A stretch of DNA of 49,108 nucleotides from an uncultured Paracoccaceae bacterium (GCA_937883775.1 CAKZXZ010000145.1:1-49108); one strand, 5' to 3'; positions 35,043-44,017 are shown, counted from the first letter of the stretch. Program-made: numbers and translations. The notes: a model not told the origin generated them from the letters alone.

Positions 35043-36036
35043 GTCGGGTCCTCAGGGAATGGCGTTCGGCAATCGGGAAAATGGCAAGGCCAATTCCGAT
35101 GGCGAACCACAGGGTTGTCAGACGGATCACGGCGGTCGCGGGGATTGAGACCTCAAGCGGAACGCCTTCGAGGGTCAGCAGAGCGACCATCGCGGCCTCG
35201 GCCCCGCCGACACCGCCGGGGGCGCCGGTCAGACCGCCTGCAAGGGTAGAGAAAACGAAGATCGCGACGGCTTTCCAAAAGCCAATATCGACGCCCATCC
35301 ACATCAAGAGCAGATGAAAGGCGTAGCCTTCGGCGAGCCAGCCGATGATGCCAAGCCCGGCGGCCAACGCCAAAATGGTGGGGTTGGTGAACTTGGACAG
35401 GCTGCGGGCGGCGACGCGGAGGCGGCCCATCAGGCGAGGAAAGAGGCCGGTGGCCTTGTAGCTATAGGTCACGACGGCTTTGAACAGGGTGGGGCGCGTG
35501 ACGACGATGGCGGCCACGAAGGCCAGCACGGTGACGGGCACGGCAAAGGCGATGCCGCCTGTTGAGAGCGCCAAGGCGACGCCAAGGATTACCGCCATCG
35601 CGGCAAGGTCCGATGCGCGGTCGACCAGAACAAGCGGAGCCGTGCGCTCAAACGCCCAGCCGGTTTCGCGTTTCAGCCAACGCATGCGGATCAACTCACC
35701 AACGCGGCCGGGTGTCACGCTCATCGCGAAGCCGCCGAGGAAATGGCGGATGTCTTGCCAAAGCCCAGTGGGCAGCCCAAGGCGGCGGGCGAAGATGTGC
35801 CAGCGCAGGCCGCGAAAGAGATAATTGACGAGGGACAGGGCGAGCAAAACGCCAACCTCCCAGGTGGTTAGCTTCATTAGCTGGGTCTTGGTCTCTTCCC
35901 AACCGGTTGCAGCGGCCAGCCCGATCAGGCCGAAGAGCATCAGTGCGAAAAGCCCGCCCAGCAACGCAACATCGCGCCAACGCCGCGCGTGAGGCGCGGT
36001 GGCGGAAAGGTCTTGGGATGGGTTTGTACTGCTCAT
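35026..36036 (-). CDS. Flippase-like membrane protein (LPG synthase membrane domain/UPF0104)
   Basis: The 336-residue protein has about eight membrane helices and the family signature RHFLGGFAMSVTPGRVGELIR, with LAGGLTGAPGGVGGAEAAMVALL near the end. Related proteins move lipids across membranes. Because the gene overlaps the DprE1-like gene, I infer it may flip the lipid-linked sugar to the outside, where a GT-C enzyme uses it. Two ATGs are possible (36042 and 36036); I choose 36036, nine bases after AGGG. Confidence 0.85.
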   Translation of the reverse strand: MSSTNPSQDLSATAPHARRWRDVALLGGLFALMLFGLIGLAAATGWEETKTQLMKLTTWEVGVLLALSLVNYLFRGLRWHIFARRLGLPTGLWQDIRHFLGGFAMSVTPGRVGELIRMRWLKRETGWAFERTAPLVLVDRASDLAAMAVILGVALALSTGGIAFAVPVTVLAFVAAIVVTRPTLFKAVVTYSYKATGLFPRLMGRLRVAARSLSKFTNPTILALAAGLGIIGWLAEGYAFHLLLMWMGVDIGFWKAVAIFVFSTLAGGLTGAPGGVGGAEAAMVALLTLEGVPLEVSIPATAVIRLTTLWFAIGIGLAIFPIAERHSLRTRHALEN

Positions 36037-36235
36037 TATCATTGCCCTGCCGTCTAGAGACAGAATAGGGCAATATTATGATGCTGTTTCGATTTTCTGA
36101 ACAATTGAATTGGGAAATCTTATCACCAGACAGCGGACGGCCTTTGCACAGCTGATATGTCAAATGTCACCCTTCATAAGAGGGACGATACGTGCTCTTG
36201 TTTTGCTACGCGGCGAAAGCTGGCATGTTGTGGCG

Positions 36236-36745
36236 ATGAAAATACGCAAGGCGAAGAAATCTGACTCGTCCAGCTTGGCGGCGCTTTCGATTGAGGTGTG
36301 GGTCGGGACATACCTCAAACGTGGGGTAAACGCCGTGTTTGCGGAGTTTGCCTTGACAGAGTTCACACCAGAAAAAATGGCAGCACGGATCGCAGATGCA
36401 GCGCGATTTGTCCTTGTCTCTGAAAATGACGAGGGTGTCGACGGCTTTATCGAAGTGTCTAGGCGCCGTCAGGCACCTGTCAGCGGCGGACCTAAGACAG
36501 AGCTATCAACATTCTATGTTCAACCCCGGCATCATGGGAAAGGCATTGGGACAGGCTTGCTGAACGCAGCTTTCCAGCACTGTCGAGAAGATGGCATCCA
36601 TGCCATATGGCTTGCCACTAATGCCGGGAACGATCCTGCGATCGCGTTCTACTTGGGGCATGGATTTGAGAAGATTGGCGAAACCCAATTCATGATTGGA
36701 CAAGACGGTTATCTGAACAATGTCTATGCAAAGGATCTTTCGTAG
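36236..36745 (+). CDS. GNAT-family N-acetyltransferase
   Basis: The 169-residue protein carries the acetyl-CoA motif QPRHHGKGIGTGLLNAAF and the C-terminal NPAIAFYLGHGFEKIG segment of GNAT enzymes. The substrate is unknown. The frame is open back to 36110, but the family starts at MKIRKAKKSD, so I choose ATG 36236. By eye, codon use is less GC-rich than neighbours, which may mean recent gain. Confidence 0.85.
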   Translation: MKIRKAKKSDSSSLAALSIEVWVGTYLKRGVNAVFAEFALTEFTPEKMAARIADAARFVLVSENDEGVDGFIEVSRRRQAPVSGGPKTELSTFYVQPRHHGKGIGTGLLNAAFQHCREDGIHAIWLATNAGNDPAIAFYLGHGFEKIGETQFMIGQDGYLNNVYAKDLS

Positions 36746-36794
36746 ATACGCTGTGCTGGGTGGAGCCAGTGTTTGAGCGCGCGCATGATGCAAG

Positions 36795-36815
36795 GCCCCG
36801 GATCAGGTCCGGGGC
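36795..36815. repeat. Palindromic repeat unit (CCCCGGA-N5-TCCGGGG)
   Basis: A 21-base palindrome, GCCCCGGA then TCAGG then TCCGGGGC. Palindromes of this form are dispersed in many alphaproteobacterial genomes. It lies between two convergent GNAT genes and may also act as a transcription end. Confidence 0.7.
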
Positions 36816-36841
36816 GGGGTTATGCGGTCAACGGGCGGGGT

Positions 36842-37126
36842 TTATGTGTTAAACACGTCCGCCCATTCGGGGTGCCTACGGCGCTGGGCGTTCACGAATG
36901 GGCACAGGGGCACGATCTTGACGCCCTCGGCGCGTGCATCCGCGACCAGACGTTCGACAAGCTGCAATCCGACGCCTTGGCCTTTCCATTCCTCCGGCAC
37001 GCCGGTGTGATCGGCAATAATCATGCTCGGGGAGGAGATGGAGTATGTCAGTTCCGCCTCCAACCCGTCTTTTGCCAAGACGTAGCGGCCTTTGGAGCCG
37101 CTAATCTCGCGCGCGATCTCAGACAA
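36842..37126 (-). CDS. Small GNAT acetyltransferase (YjdJ-like)
   Basis: A single-domain GNAT protein of about 94 residues (ARYVLAKDGLEAELTYSI-type core, MIIADHTGVPEEWKGQGVGLQLVERLVADARAEG, LCPFVNAQRRRHPEW). The family is typically this short. TTG 37126 lies inside the end of the CoA-transferase gene (overlap of eight bases) and fits the family start; an in-frame ATG at 37171 would add a stretch with no family character. Its substrate is unknown. Confidence 0.8.
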   Translation of the reverse strand: MSEIAREISGSKGRYVLAKDGLEAELTYSISSPSMIIADHTGVPEEWKGQGVGLQLVERLVADARAEGVKIVPLCPFVNAQRRRHPEWADVFNT

Positions 37127-37742
37127 TGGTGGCCTCGGTCGCGGCGCGCAACTCGTCTTCAGACACACCATCGGCGGTCTCGACGATCTTCAGGCCACCC
37201 TCGACCACGTCCAAAACGCCTAGGTTGGTGATGATCCGGTCCACGACGCCCTTGCCTGTCAATGGAAGGGTGCATTCCTTTAGCAGCTTGCTGTCGCCGT
37301 GCTTGTTGGTGTGATCCATGACGACAATCACGCGGCCGACGCCAGCGACCAGATCCATCGCGCCGCCCATGCCTTTGACCAGCTTGCCGGGGATCATCCA
37401 GTTGGCGAGATCGCCTTTTTCGTCGACCTCCATCGCGCCAAGGATTGCGGCTGCAATTTTACCACCGCGGATCATGCCGAAGCTTTGCGCGCTGTCGAAA
37501 TAGGCGGTGCGGGGCAGTTCGGTGATGGTCTGCTTGCCAGCGTTAATCAGGTCAGGATCCTCGTCGCCTTCCAGCGGAAATGGGCCCATGCCGAGCATGC
37601 CGTTTTCCGATTGCAAAGTGATGTCCTTGTCGCCCACGTAGTTCGCGACCAGCGTCGGAATGCCGATGCCGAGGTTCACATACCAGCCATCTTCTAGCTC
37701 CTGCGCGGCACGTTCGGCCATTTGATTGCGGTCCCAAGCCAT
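37119..37742 (-). CDS. scoB: 3-oxoacid CoA-transferase subunit B
   Basis: The 207-residue beta subunit carries the catalytic Glu46 in SENGMLG, which forms a glutamyl-CoA thioester. With subunit A it moves CoA between succinyl-CoA and acetoacetate (or another 3-oxoacid or short acid). Start overlaps subunit A stop by one base, so the two are coupled. The acid is not determined by sequence. Confidence 0.92.
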   Translation of the reverse strand: MAWDRNQMAERAAQELEDGWYVNLGIGIPTLVANYVGDKDITLQSENGMLGMGPFPLEGDEDPDLINAGKQTITELPRTAYFDSAQSFGMIRGGKIAAAILGAMEVDEKGDLANWMIPGKLVKGMGGAMDLVAGVGRVIVVMDHTNKHGDSKLLKECTLPLTGKGVVDRIITNLGVLDVVEGGLKIVETADGVSEDELRAATEATIV

Positions 37743-38437
37743 TATGCTGTCCTCACGGTGCGTTGCTCGATGCGTTTTTCGTGCGCGCCTTGGATGATGC
37801 GGTGCACGTAGATGCCGGGCAGGTGGATCGTGTCGGGATCAAGCGCGCCGGTTGGCACGATTTCTTCGACCTCCGCAACGCAAACTTTGCCGCACATGGC
37901 AGCGGGCGGGTTGAAGTTGCGTGCGGTTTTGCGGAAGACCAGATTGCCCGTCTCGTCGGCTTTCCACGCTTTCACGATCGATAAATCGGCAAAGATGCCT
38001 TCTTCGAGGATGTAGGTTTCCCCGTTGAAATCTTTATGCTCTTTGCCTTCGGCAATCACGGTCCCGACGCCGGTTTTGGTATAGAAACCGGGGATGCCGC
38101 AGCCCGCCGCGCGCATGCGTTCGGCCAGGGTGCCTTGTGGATTGAATTCAAGCTCCAGCTCACCGGACAGATATTGGCGCATGAACTCGGCGTTTTCGCC
38201 GACATAAGAAGAGATCATCTTTTTGATCTGCTTGGTGTCGAGCAGCTTGCCCAGGCCAAACCCGTCGACGCCGCAGTTGTTCGAGGCGATGGTGATGTCC
38301 TTGACGCCATCCTCGACCATCGCATCGATCAGCAATTCGGGGATGCCGCAGAGGCCAAACCCACCGGCGGCGATCAGCATGCCGTCTTGTAGAAGACCAT
38401 CCAGCGCATCGCTGGCGGAATTGTATACTTTCTTCAT
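37742..38437 (-). CDS. scoA: 3-oxoacid CoA-transferase subunit A
   Basis: The 231-residue alpha subunit has the family segments GGFGLCGIPELLIDA, SNNCGVDGFGLG and CGIPGFYTKTGVGT. It leads the two-gene unit with scoB. The naming follows SCOT-type enzymes; an acetate CoA-transferase activity is possible. A six-pair hairpin (38458-38473) sits before the start. Confidence 0.92.
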   Translation of the reverse strand: MKKVYNSASDALDGLLQDGMLIAAGGFGLCGIPELLIDAMVEDGVKDITIASNNCGVDGFGLGKLLDTKQIKKMISSYVGENAEFMRQYLSGELELEFNPQGTLAERMRAAGCGIPGFYTKTGVGTVIAEGKEHKDFNGETYILEEGIFADLSIVKAWKADETGNLVFRKTARNFNPPAAMCGKVCVAEVEEIVPTGALDPDTIHLPGIYVHRIIQGAHEKRIEQRTVRTA

Positions 38438-38533
38438 AAAATGCCCCTTGCGTCAGTCGCCACTGTTGTGGCGTTGCCCTTAGGGAGAGTCAACGAATAT
38501 GCTGCAGCGCGGCAGGCCAGAGATGCGGGCTTT

Positions 38534-41116
38534 TCAAGCCTTTTTCTTGGCCGGTGCTTTCTTTTTCGTCGTTTTCTTGGCGGCTGGCTTCTTGCGGCGC
38601 GTCCCTTTTTTGGCAGCCTTTTCATTTATCAAATCGACCGCCATTTCCATGGTGACGGCGTCAGGCTCTGTGCCTTTGGGGATGGTCGCATTAACCTTTT
38701 CCCACTTCACATAAGGTCCGTATTTGCCTTCCATGATCGCGATAGGTCCACCGTCCTCTGGATGCTCACCCAACTCCCGCAGGGTCTTGGCCGCTGCGCC
38801 ACGTCCGCCACGGCTGGCCACCTTTTCGGCAAGCAACTGCACGGCGCGGTTCATGCCGACGGTCCAGACCTCTTCGATGCCTTCGAGGTTTGCGTTGGTG
38901 CCACCGCGTTCCGATGTGCTGGCCGCGTGTTTCAGATATGGCCCGTAGCGCCCGATATTGGCCCAGACCATCACGCCGTCTTCCGGGTGCGGCCCGATTT
39001 CGCGGGGCAGTGACAACAGGCGGAGCGCTTGTTCCAGATCGACTTCCGCGGGGGGCCAATCCTTGGGGATCGATTGGCGCGGGGGCTTCTTGTTGTCATC
39101 GGTGACTTCGCCGCGCTGCACGTACGGGCCAAAGCGCCCCTTGAACGCATAAATCTTGTCGCCTGCATCCTCGCCCAGCACTTTGCCTTCGGGCGGAATA
39201 CCGGTGTCTTCTTCCTGACCGGGGGGACCGAACGCGCGGGTGTAGCGGCATTCTGGGTAATTCGAACAGCCGATAAAGGCGCCGCCTGAACGGGCGGTGC
39301 GCATGCTGAGCCGACCGCTGCCGCAATTGGGGCACAGGCGTGGATCGCCGCCCTCTTCGGTTGGCGGGAAAAGATGCGGTTCCAGCACCTCGTTGATTTT
39401 CTCAAGCACTTCGGTGATGCGCAAATCTGCAGTTTCAGCAATGGCAGCGGAAAAATCACGCCAGAACTTCGCGAGCACGTCTTTGTAATCAGCGTCTCCA
39501 GCGGACACATGATCCAGCTGCGCTTCAAGATCGGCGGTGAAATCATAGCCGACATATTTGCGGAAATAATTGGTCAGGAACACTGTGACCAACCGCCCTT
39601 TATCCTCTGGAATAAGACGGTTTTTGTCTTTGCGGACATATTCGCGGTCCTGAATTGTCGTAACGATCGAAGCATAGGTCGAGGGGCGCCCGATGCCCAG
39701 CTCTTCCATCTTCTTGACCAACGTCGCTTCGGTGTAGCGGGGTGGAGGCTGGGTGAAGTGCTGCTCTGGGGTGACCGATTGCTTTTCTGCTGTCTCGCCT
39801 TCAGCCAGCTGCGGCAGACGCTTGTCATCATCATCCACGACATCATCGTCGCGGCCTTCTTCATAGACCTTCATGAAGCCATCAAACAGAACGACCTGAC
39901 CGGTTGCACGCAAGCTGACCTGTTCATCCGCCGAGCCGATATCCACCGTTGTCCGCTCCATCCGGGCGGCTTCCATCTGGCTGGCCAAGGTGCGTTTCCA
40001 GATCAGGTCATAAAGCTTGCGCTGATCGGGTTCTGACACTTTCAGTTCGGCCGCAGACACGGTCATATCGGTGGGTCGCACACATTCGTGAGCCTCCTGC
40101 GCGTTCTTGGCTTTGTTCTTGTAAATCCGTGGCTTGGCGGGAACGTAGTCCTTGCCGTAGCGATCTGTGATGGCGTCGCGCGCGGCGGTCACGGCCTCGG
40201 GCGCCATGTCGATCCCGTCCGTCCGCATGTAGGTGATATAGCCGGCCTCATAAAGGCGCTGGGCCGTGCTCATCGTTTGGCGCGCCCCGAAACCGAATTT
40301 GCGAGAGGCTTCCTGTTGCAAAGTCGACGTCATAAACGGCGCAGACGGGTTGCGGTTGGCTGGCTTTGCTTCGACACGCGTGACAGACAGATCGCGGCTT
40401 TCGATGGCTTTGACGGCCAATTCGGCAGCGGTACTATTGGCGATGTCGTACTTGTCGAGCTTCTTGCCACCCAGCACCGTCAGGCGGGCATCAAACACCT
40501 GCCCGCGTGCCGATTTCAGCGCTGCTTTGACGGACCAGTATTCGCGGGCGTTGAACGCCTCGATCTCCATCTCGCGCTCAACGATGAGGCGCAGGCAGAC
40601 CGACTGCACGCGGCCTGCGGATTTCGCACCGGGCAGTTTGCGCCACAGCACGGGCGACAGGTTGAACCCCACCAGATAATCCAGCGCGCGGCGGGCCAGA
40701 TAAGCCTCGACCAGTTCCATATCGACCTGCCGGGGGTTTTGCATCGCCTCGGTCACGGCGGTCTTGGTGATCGCGTTGAATACGACCCTGCTGACCGGGG
40801 TGTCTTTCTTGATCGATTTGCGCTTCGTGAGCGCTTCTTGCAGGTGCCAGCTGATCGCCTCGCCTTCACGGTCGGGGTCGGTGGCGAGGATCAGTTCAGG
40901 GTCATCGGCCAGCGCATCGGCAATCGCTTTGACATGTTTTTTGCTGTCGCTCGCGATCTCCCATTTCATGTCGAATTCGTGGTCTGTATCGACCGATCCG
41001 TCTTTCGGAGGCAAGTCGCGGACGTGCCCATAAGACGCCAGTACGGTATAGTTGGAACCCAGATAAGTGTTAATTGTCTTGGCCTTAGCCGGGGACTCGA
41101 CGACGACAACGGGCAT
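38534..41116 (-). CDS. topA: DNA topoisomerase I
   Basis: TopA is a type IA enzyme that relaxes negative supercoils. The 860-residue protein has the Toprim start VVVESPAKAKT and TDPDREGEAISWHL, the active Tyr in YITYMRTDG, a four-Cys zinc finger (CPNCGSG..CSNYPEC), and three C-terminal Topo_C repeats (GRFGPYVQRG, GRYGPYLKHA, GKYGPYVKWEK), then a Lys/Ala-rich tail. Start is ATG 41116. It follows dprA by 99 bases. Confidence 0.97.
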   Translation of the reverse strand: MPVVVVESPAKAKTINTYLGSNYTVLASYGHVRDLPPKDGSVDTDHEFDMKWEIASDSKKHVKAIADALADDPELILATDPDREGEAISWHLQEALTKRKSIKKDTPVSRVVFNAITKTAVTEAMQNPRQVDMELVEAYLARRALDYLVGFNLSPVLWRKLPGAKSAGRVQSVCLRLIVEREMEIEAFNAREYWSVKAALKSARGQVFDARLTVLGGKKLDKYDIANSTAAELAVKAIESRDLSVTRVEAKPANRNPSAPFMTSTLQQEASRKFGFGARQTMSTAQRLYEAGYITYMRTDGIDMAPEAVTAARDAITDRYGKDYVPAKPRIYKNKAKNAQEAHECVRPTDMTVSAAELKVSEPDQRKLYDLIWKRTLASQMEAARMERTTVDIGSADEQVSLRATGQVVLFDGFMKVYEEGRDDDVVDDDDKRLPQLAEGETAEKQSVTPEQHFTQPPPRYTEATLVKKMEELGIGRPSTYASIVTTIQDREYVRKDKNRLIPEDKGRLVTVFLTNYFRKYVGYDFTADLEAQLDHVSAGDADYKDVLAKFWRDFSAAIAETADLRITEVLEKINEVLEPHLFPPTEEGGDPRLCPNCGSGRLSMRTARSGGAFIGCSNYPECRYTRAFGPPGQEEDTGIPPEGKVLGEDAGDKIYAFKGRFGPYVQRGEVTDDNKKPPRQSIPKDWPPAEVDLEQALRLLSLPREIGPHPEDGVMVWANIGRYGPYLKHAASTSERGGTNANLEGIEEVWTVGMNRAVQLLAEKVASRGGRGAAAKTLRELGEHPEDGGPIAIMEGKYGPYVKWEKVNATIPKGTEPDAVTMEMAVDLINEKAAKKGTRRKKPAAKKTTKKKAPAKKKA

Positions 41117-41215
41117 GAATTTCCTCGCGACTCAACTTGGGGACACTGGTCGCGCAAGATGTGGGGTAGGATTGAAGCTTGTCAATCAGCCTTGGCACAT
41201 ACGTGAGAAATGAAC

Positions 41216-42364
41216 CTATTTCTGGGTCAGAACCCGGGCCAACAAACCACCGGCCTGCCGTTCAATGAGGCCGTTCATTTCCAGATCGACCAGCACCGGG
41301 GCCACCGATTGTGCGGGCGCTGCAAGATCGCGGATCAATTGGTCCTCGGCAACCGGGGACGGACCGATGCGCGCCAGTATCTCTGAATGAAGGGTCGCGG
41401 TCTGTTGCAGGCTGCGGCGCGGCTGTGGCGACGGTTCGGGGGTCGGATCAAGCGGAAGTTCTGGCGCGGCCGGACGCTGCACAGCCTCGATCACGTCGGC
41501 GCTGCCGCGCACCAATGTCGCGCCGTCCCGGATCAACATATTACATCCCGAGGCGCGCGCATCGAACGGATGCCCAGGCACGGCCAAAACATCCCGCCCT
41601 TGGTCAAGGGCATTGCGCGCGGTTATCAAACTGCCTGATTTCGCAGCTGCTTCGACCACCACGACTGCTTGCGACAAGCCGGAAATGATCCGGTTGCGTT
41701 TCGGGAAATGTCGCGCGATGGGCTGCAGGCCCATGGGTTGTTCAGAGAGGCGCAGACCTGTTTTGCCGATCTGCTGGGCCAATTCCGCGTTCTCGGCCGG
41801 ATATAGAACGTCAACGCCGCCGGCTTGCACAGCGATTGTGCCGGTCTCAAGGGCGGCATGGTGTGCGGCGGTGTCGACCCCGCGCGCCAACCCCGAGACA
41901 ACCGTGAACCCGTCCTCGCCAAGGCCTTTGGCCAGTGATTTGGCCATCCGTGTGCCCAAGGACGACGCATTGCGCGCGCCAACCAGCGCGACCATGGGTT
42001 TGTGCAGCAAGCTGAGATCGCCGATGGCCCACAAAAGCGGTGGCGGATCGGGGATGTCGCACAAGGCGGGCGGATAGTCTGCCGTGCCAAACCGGATCAG
42101 ACGCGCCCCGGCCTTTTGGCCCGCTTTCAGTTCGGCGTGAACAACGCCTTCGGGACACACGCAATACTTCTGCACACCGGCAGCACGGGCGACTTCCGGC
42201 AACGCTTCAAGTGCGGCCTCTGCGCTGCCATGTTCATTTAAAAGCCGGAAAAAAGTGGTCACGCCAACCCGACGTGAGCGCAAAAGACGGAGCCACGAAA
42301 CCTGCATATCTTCCGTGGTGGGTGGGAGTGGGGGGTGAAAGGAAGAAAGGTGTTCTTCGGTCAT
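41216..42364 (-). CDS. dprA: DNA-processing protein DprA
   Basis: DprA protects incoming single-stranded DNA and loads RecA during natural transformation. The 382-residue protein has the Rossmann-like core (ALVGARNASSLGTRMAKSL, VSGLARGVDTAAHHAAL, SGSLITARNALDQGRDVLAVPG) and a C-terminal winged helix. Start is ATG 42364; a long upstream frame has no family character. A TTTA-N7-TTAA pattern at 42409-42423 (minus orientation) resembles a CtrA site. The Gly-rich C-terminal linker (PEPSPQPRR) is variable. Confidence 0.94.
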   Translation of the reverse strand: MTEEHLSSFHPPLPPTTEDMQVSWLRLLRSRRVGVTTFFRLLNEHGSAEAALEALPEVARAAGVQKYCVCPEGVVHAELKAGQKAGARLIRFGTADYPPALCDIPDPPPLLWAIGDLSLLHKPMVALVGARNASSLGTRMAKSLAKGLGEDGFTVVSGLARGVDTAAHHAALETGTIAVQAGGVDVLYPAENAELAQQIGKTGLRLSEQPMGLQPIARHFPKRNRIISGLSQAVVVVEAAAKSGSLITARNALDQGRDVLAVPGHPFDARASGCNMLIRDGATLVRGSADVIEAVQRPAAPELPLDPTPEPSPQPRRSLQQTATLHSEILARIGPSPVAEDQLIRDLAAPAQSVAPVLVDLEMNGLIERQAGGLLARVLTQK

Positions 42365-42408
42365 CCGTTGCTCCGTCTCTTGCAGAATCAGGTATATCTG
42401 CAAGTCGG

Positions 42409-42423
42409 TTAACAAGGCGTAAA
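42409..42423 (-). promoter_or_regulatory. Possible CtrA-type box before dprA
   Basis: Read on the minus strand, TTTA CGCCTTG TTAA (then CC) matches TTAA-N7-TTAA with one mismatch. It lies about 45 bases before the dprA start. CtrA is known to act on competence genes in Rhodobacterales; direct control here is inferred. Confidence 0.35.
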
Positions 42424-42445
42424 CCGATGCCCGGTGCGATCCGGT

Positions 42446-42477
42446 CTTTCGCTTTTTTAAAATATCCCCGCCGGAGG
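42446..42477 (-). repeat. Dispersed intergenic element, copy 4 (minus orientation)
   Basis: Read on the minus strand it begins CCTCCGGCGGGGATATTTT and continues AAAAAAGCGAAAG. It shares the GC-rich half and TATTTT with the elements at 1038 and 10509, with a more degenerate tail. It lies between tldD and dprA. Confidence 0.55.
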
Positions 42478-42546
42478 CAGCGCGGGTTTGCAAAGCAAAA
42501 CCGCGCGTGGCGACTGCGAAGCAGGCGCAAAACCGGCCTAACCTAC

Positions 42547-43968
42547 CTAGGCGGCCGAGCCTCCAACCGTCAGCCCGCCGATCATCAGCGTCGGTTGGCC
42601 TACCCCTACCGGCACCCATTGGCCTGCCTTGCCGCAATTGCCGATACCCGGATCCAGCGCCATGTCATTGCCGATCGCGCGGATCTCGCGCAGGGCTGTG
42701 GCACCATCGCCGATCAAAGTGGCTCCTTTGACAGGCGCGCCCACTTTGCCGTTCTTGACGCGGTAGGCCTCGGTGCAGGAAAACACGAATTTGCCATTCG
42801 TAATATCGACCTGCCCCCCGCCAAAGCCCACCGCATAGATCCCATCTTTAAGATTGGCCAGAATATCCGCAGGGGCTGCGTCGCCGCCCAGCATGTAGGT
42901 GTTGGTCATTCGTGGCATCGGCGCATGCGCATAGCTTTGGCGCCGCCCGTTGCCGGTGGGCGCCACGCCCATCAACCGGGCGTTCTGGCGGTCCTGCATG
43001 TAGCCGACCAGCTTGCCATCTTCGATCAGAACATTCCTGGCAGAGGGCGTGCCTTCATCATCTACCGTGATCGAACCGCGGCGATCCGGGATCGTGCCGT
43101 CGTCCAAAACTGTGACGCCCTTGGCAGCAACCTGTTGCCCCATAAGCCCAGCAAAGGCCGAGGATCCTTTGCGGTTGAAATCACCTTCCAGCCCGTGCCC
43201 CACAGCCTCGTGGAGCAAGATGCCCGGCCATCCGGGGCCCAGGACCACATCCATGACACCGGCGGGTGCTGGTTCTGCTTCGAGGTTCACCAAAGCAATG
43301 CGCAGTGCTTCGCGGATCGCCGGTTGCCAATGATCGGGCGTCATCAAACGTGCCAGTCCGTCGCGGCCACCCGCGCCTGTCCCGCCGCTTTCGCGCCTGC
43401 CGTTATGCTCGACAATCACCGATACGTTGAGCCGCGACATCGGTCGTGCGTCCATGACACGAGCGCCATCGGGGCGCAGAATTTCGATTTCTTGCATCGA
43501 CGCCCCAAGGGAGGCCGAGACCTGCACAACGCGCTTATCAAGGCCGCGTGCATAGGCGTCAATCTCGCGCAGCAGGTCGATTTTGACGGGGAACTCATAT
43601 GCCTCCATCGGGTTGTCGTCGCCGTAGAGCTTTTGGTTCGTCGCCACAGGCCCCGCTGCCAGCGTGCCGCCGCCATCGCCAACCGCCAAACGTGCTGTGC
43701 CCACCGCACGCAGCAATGCGCTTTCGCTAATCTCGGAGGAATGGGCATAGCCCGCCACCTCGCCGCAGACGGCGCGCAATCCGAATCCCTCGGATGCATC
43801 GTAACTGGCGGTTTTCACGCGGCCATCATCATACGAAATTGTTTCCGACCGACGCCGTTCTAGAAAAAGTTCCCCATCATCTGCGCCTGCGGTCGCCTGG
43901 CGCAGCGCTGCCAAGGCCTGATCGGGGTCCAGATAGGTCTCAAACGGGCGAAATAAGTCGGTCTTCAT
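42547..43968 (-). CDS. tldD: Metalloprotease TldD
   Basis: TldD works with TldE (PmbA) as a Zn protease of microcin and other peptides and in CcdA turnover. The 473-residue protein carries the HExxxH motif HEAVGH in LLHEAVGHGLEGD. Start ATG 43968. A FnrL-like box lies 36 bases upstream of its start, on the coxB side. Partner tldE is not in the window. Confidence 0.95.
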   Translation of the reverse strand: MKTDLFRPFETYLDPDQALAALRQATAGADDGELFLERRRSETISYDDGRVKTASYDASEGFGLRAVCGEVAGYAHSSEISESALLRAVGTARLAVGDGGGTLAAGPVATNQKLYGDDNPMEAYEFPVKIDLLREIDAYARGLDKRVVQVSASLGASMQEIEILRPDGARVMDARPMSRLNVSVIVEHNGRRESGGTGAGGRDGLARLMTPDHWQPAIREALRIALVNLEAEPAPAGVMDVVLGPGWPGILLHEAVGHGLEGDFNRKGSSAFAGLMGQQVAAKGVTVLDDGTIPDRRGSITVDDEGTPSARNVLIEDGKLVGYMQDRQNARLMGVAPTGNGRRQSYAHAPMPRMTNTYMLGGDAAPADILANLKDGIYAVGFGGGQVDITNGKFVFSCTEAYRVKNGKVGAPVKGATLIGDGATALREIRAIGNDMALDPGIGNCGKAGQWVPVGVGQPTLMIGGLTVGGSAA

Positions 43969-44003
43969 AGGGTTTCCTTCGTTTCTGTGCGCCGTCTGAG
44001 CAT

Positions 44004-44017
44004 TTGATCTAGATCAA
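44004..44017. promoter_or_regulatory. FnrL-like box, perfect palindrome
   Basis: TTGATCTAGATCAA is a perfect match to the FNR/FnrL consensus TTGAT-N4-ATCAA, and the spacer CTAG makes it a full palindrome. It lies between divergent tldD (start 43968) and coxB (start 44165), so it could regulate either by oxygen. Confidence 0.8.

Noticed and set aside
38458-38473. CGCCAC-TGTT-GTGGCG hairpin between topA and scoA as terminator
   Set aside because: No T run follows in either direction; it may be only an RNA stem.
42040-43863. 607-residue open frame on the plus strand across dprA and tldD
   Set aside because: It covers two well-supported genes on the other strand and has shadow-like composition.
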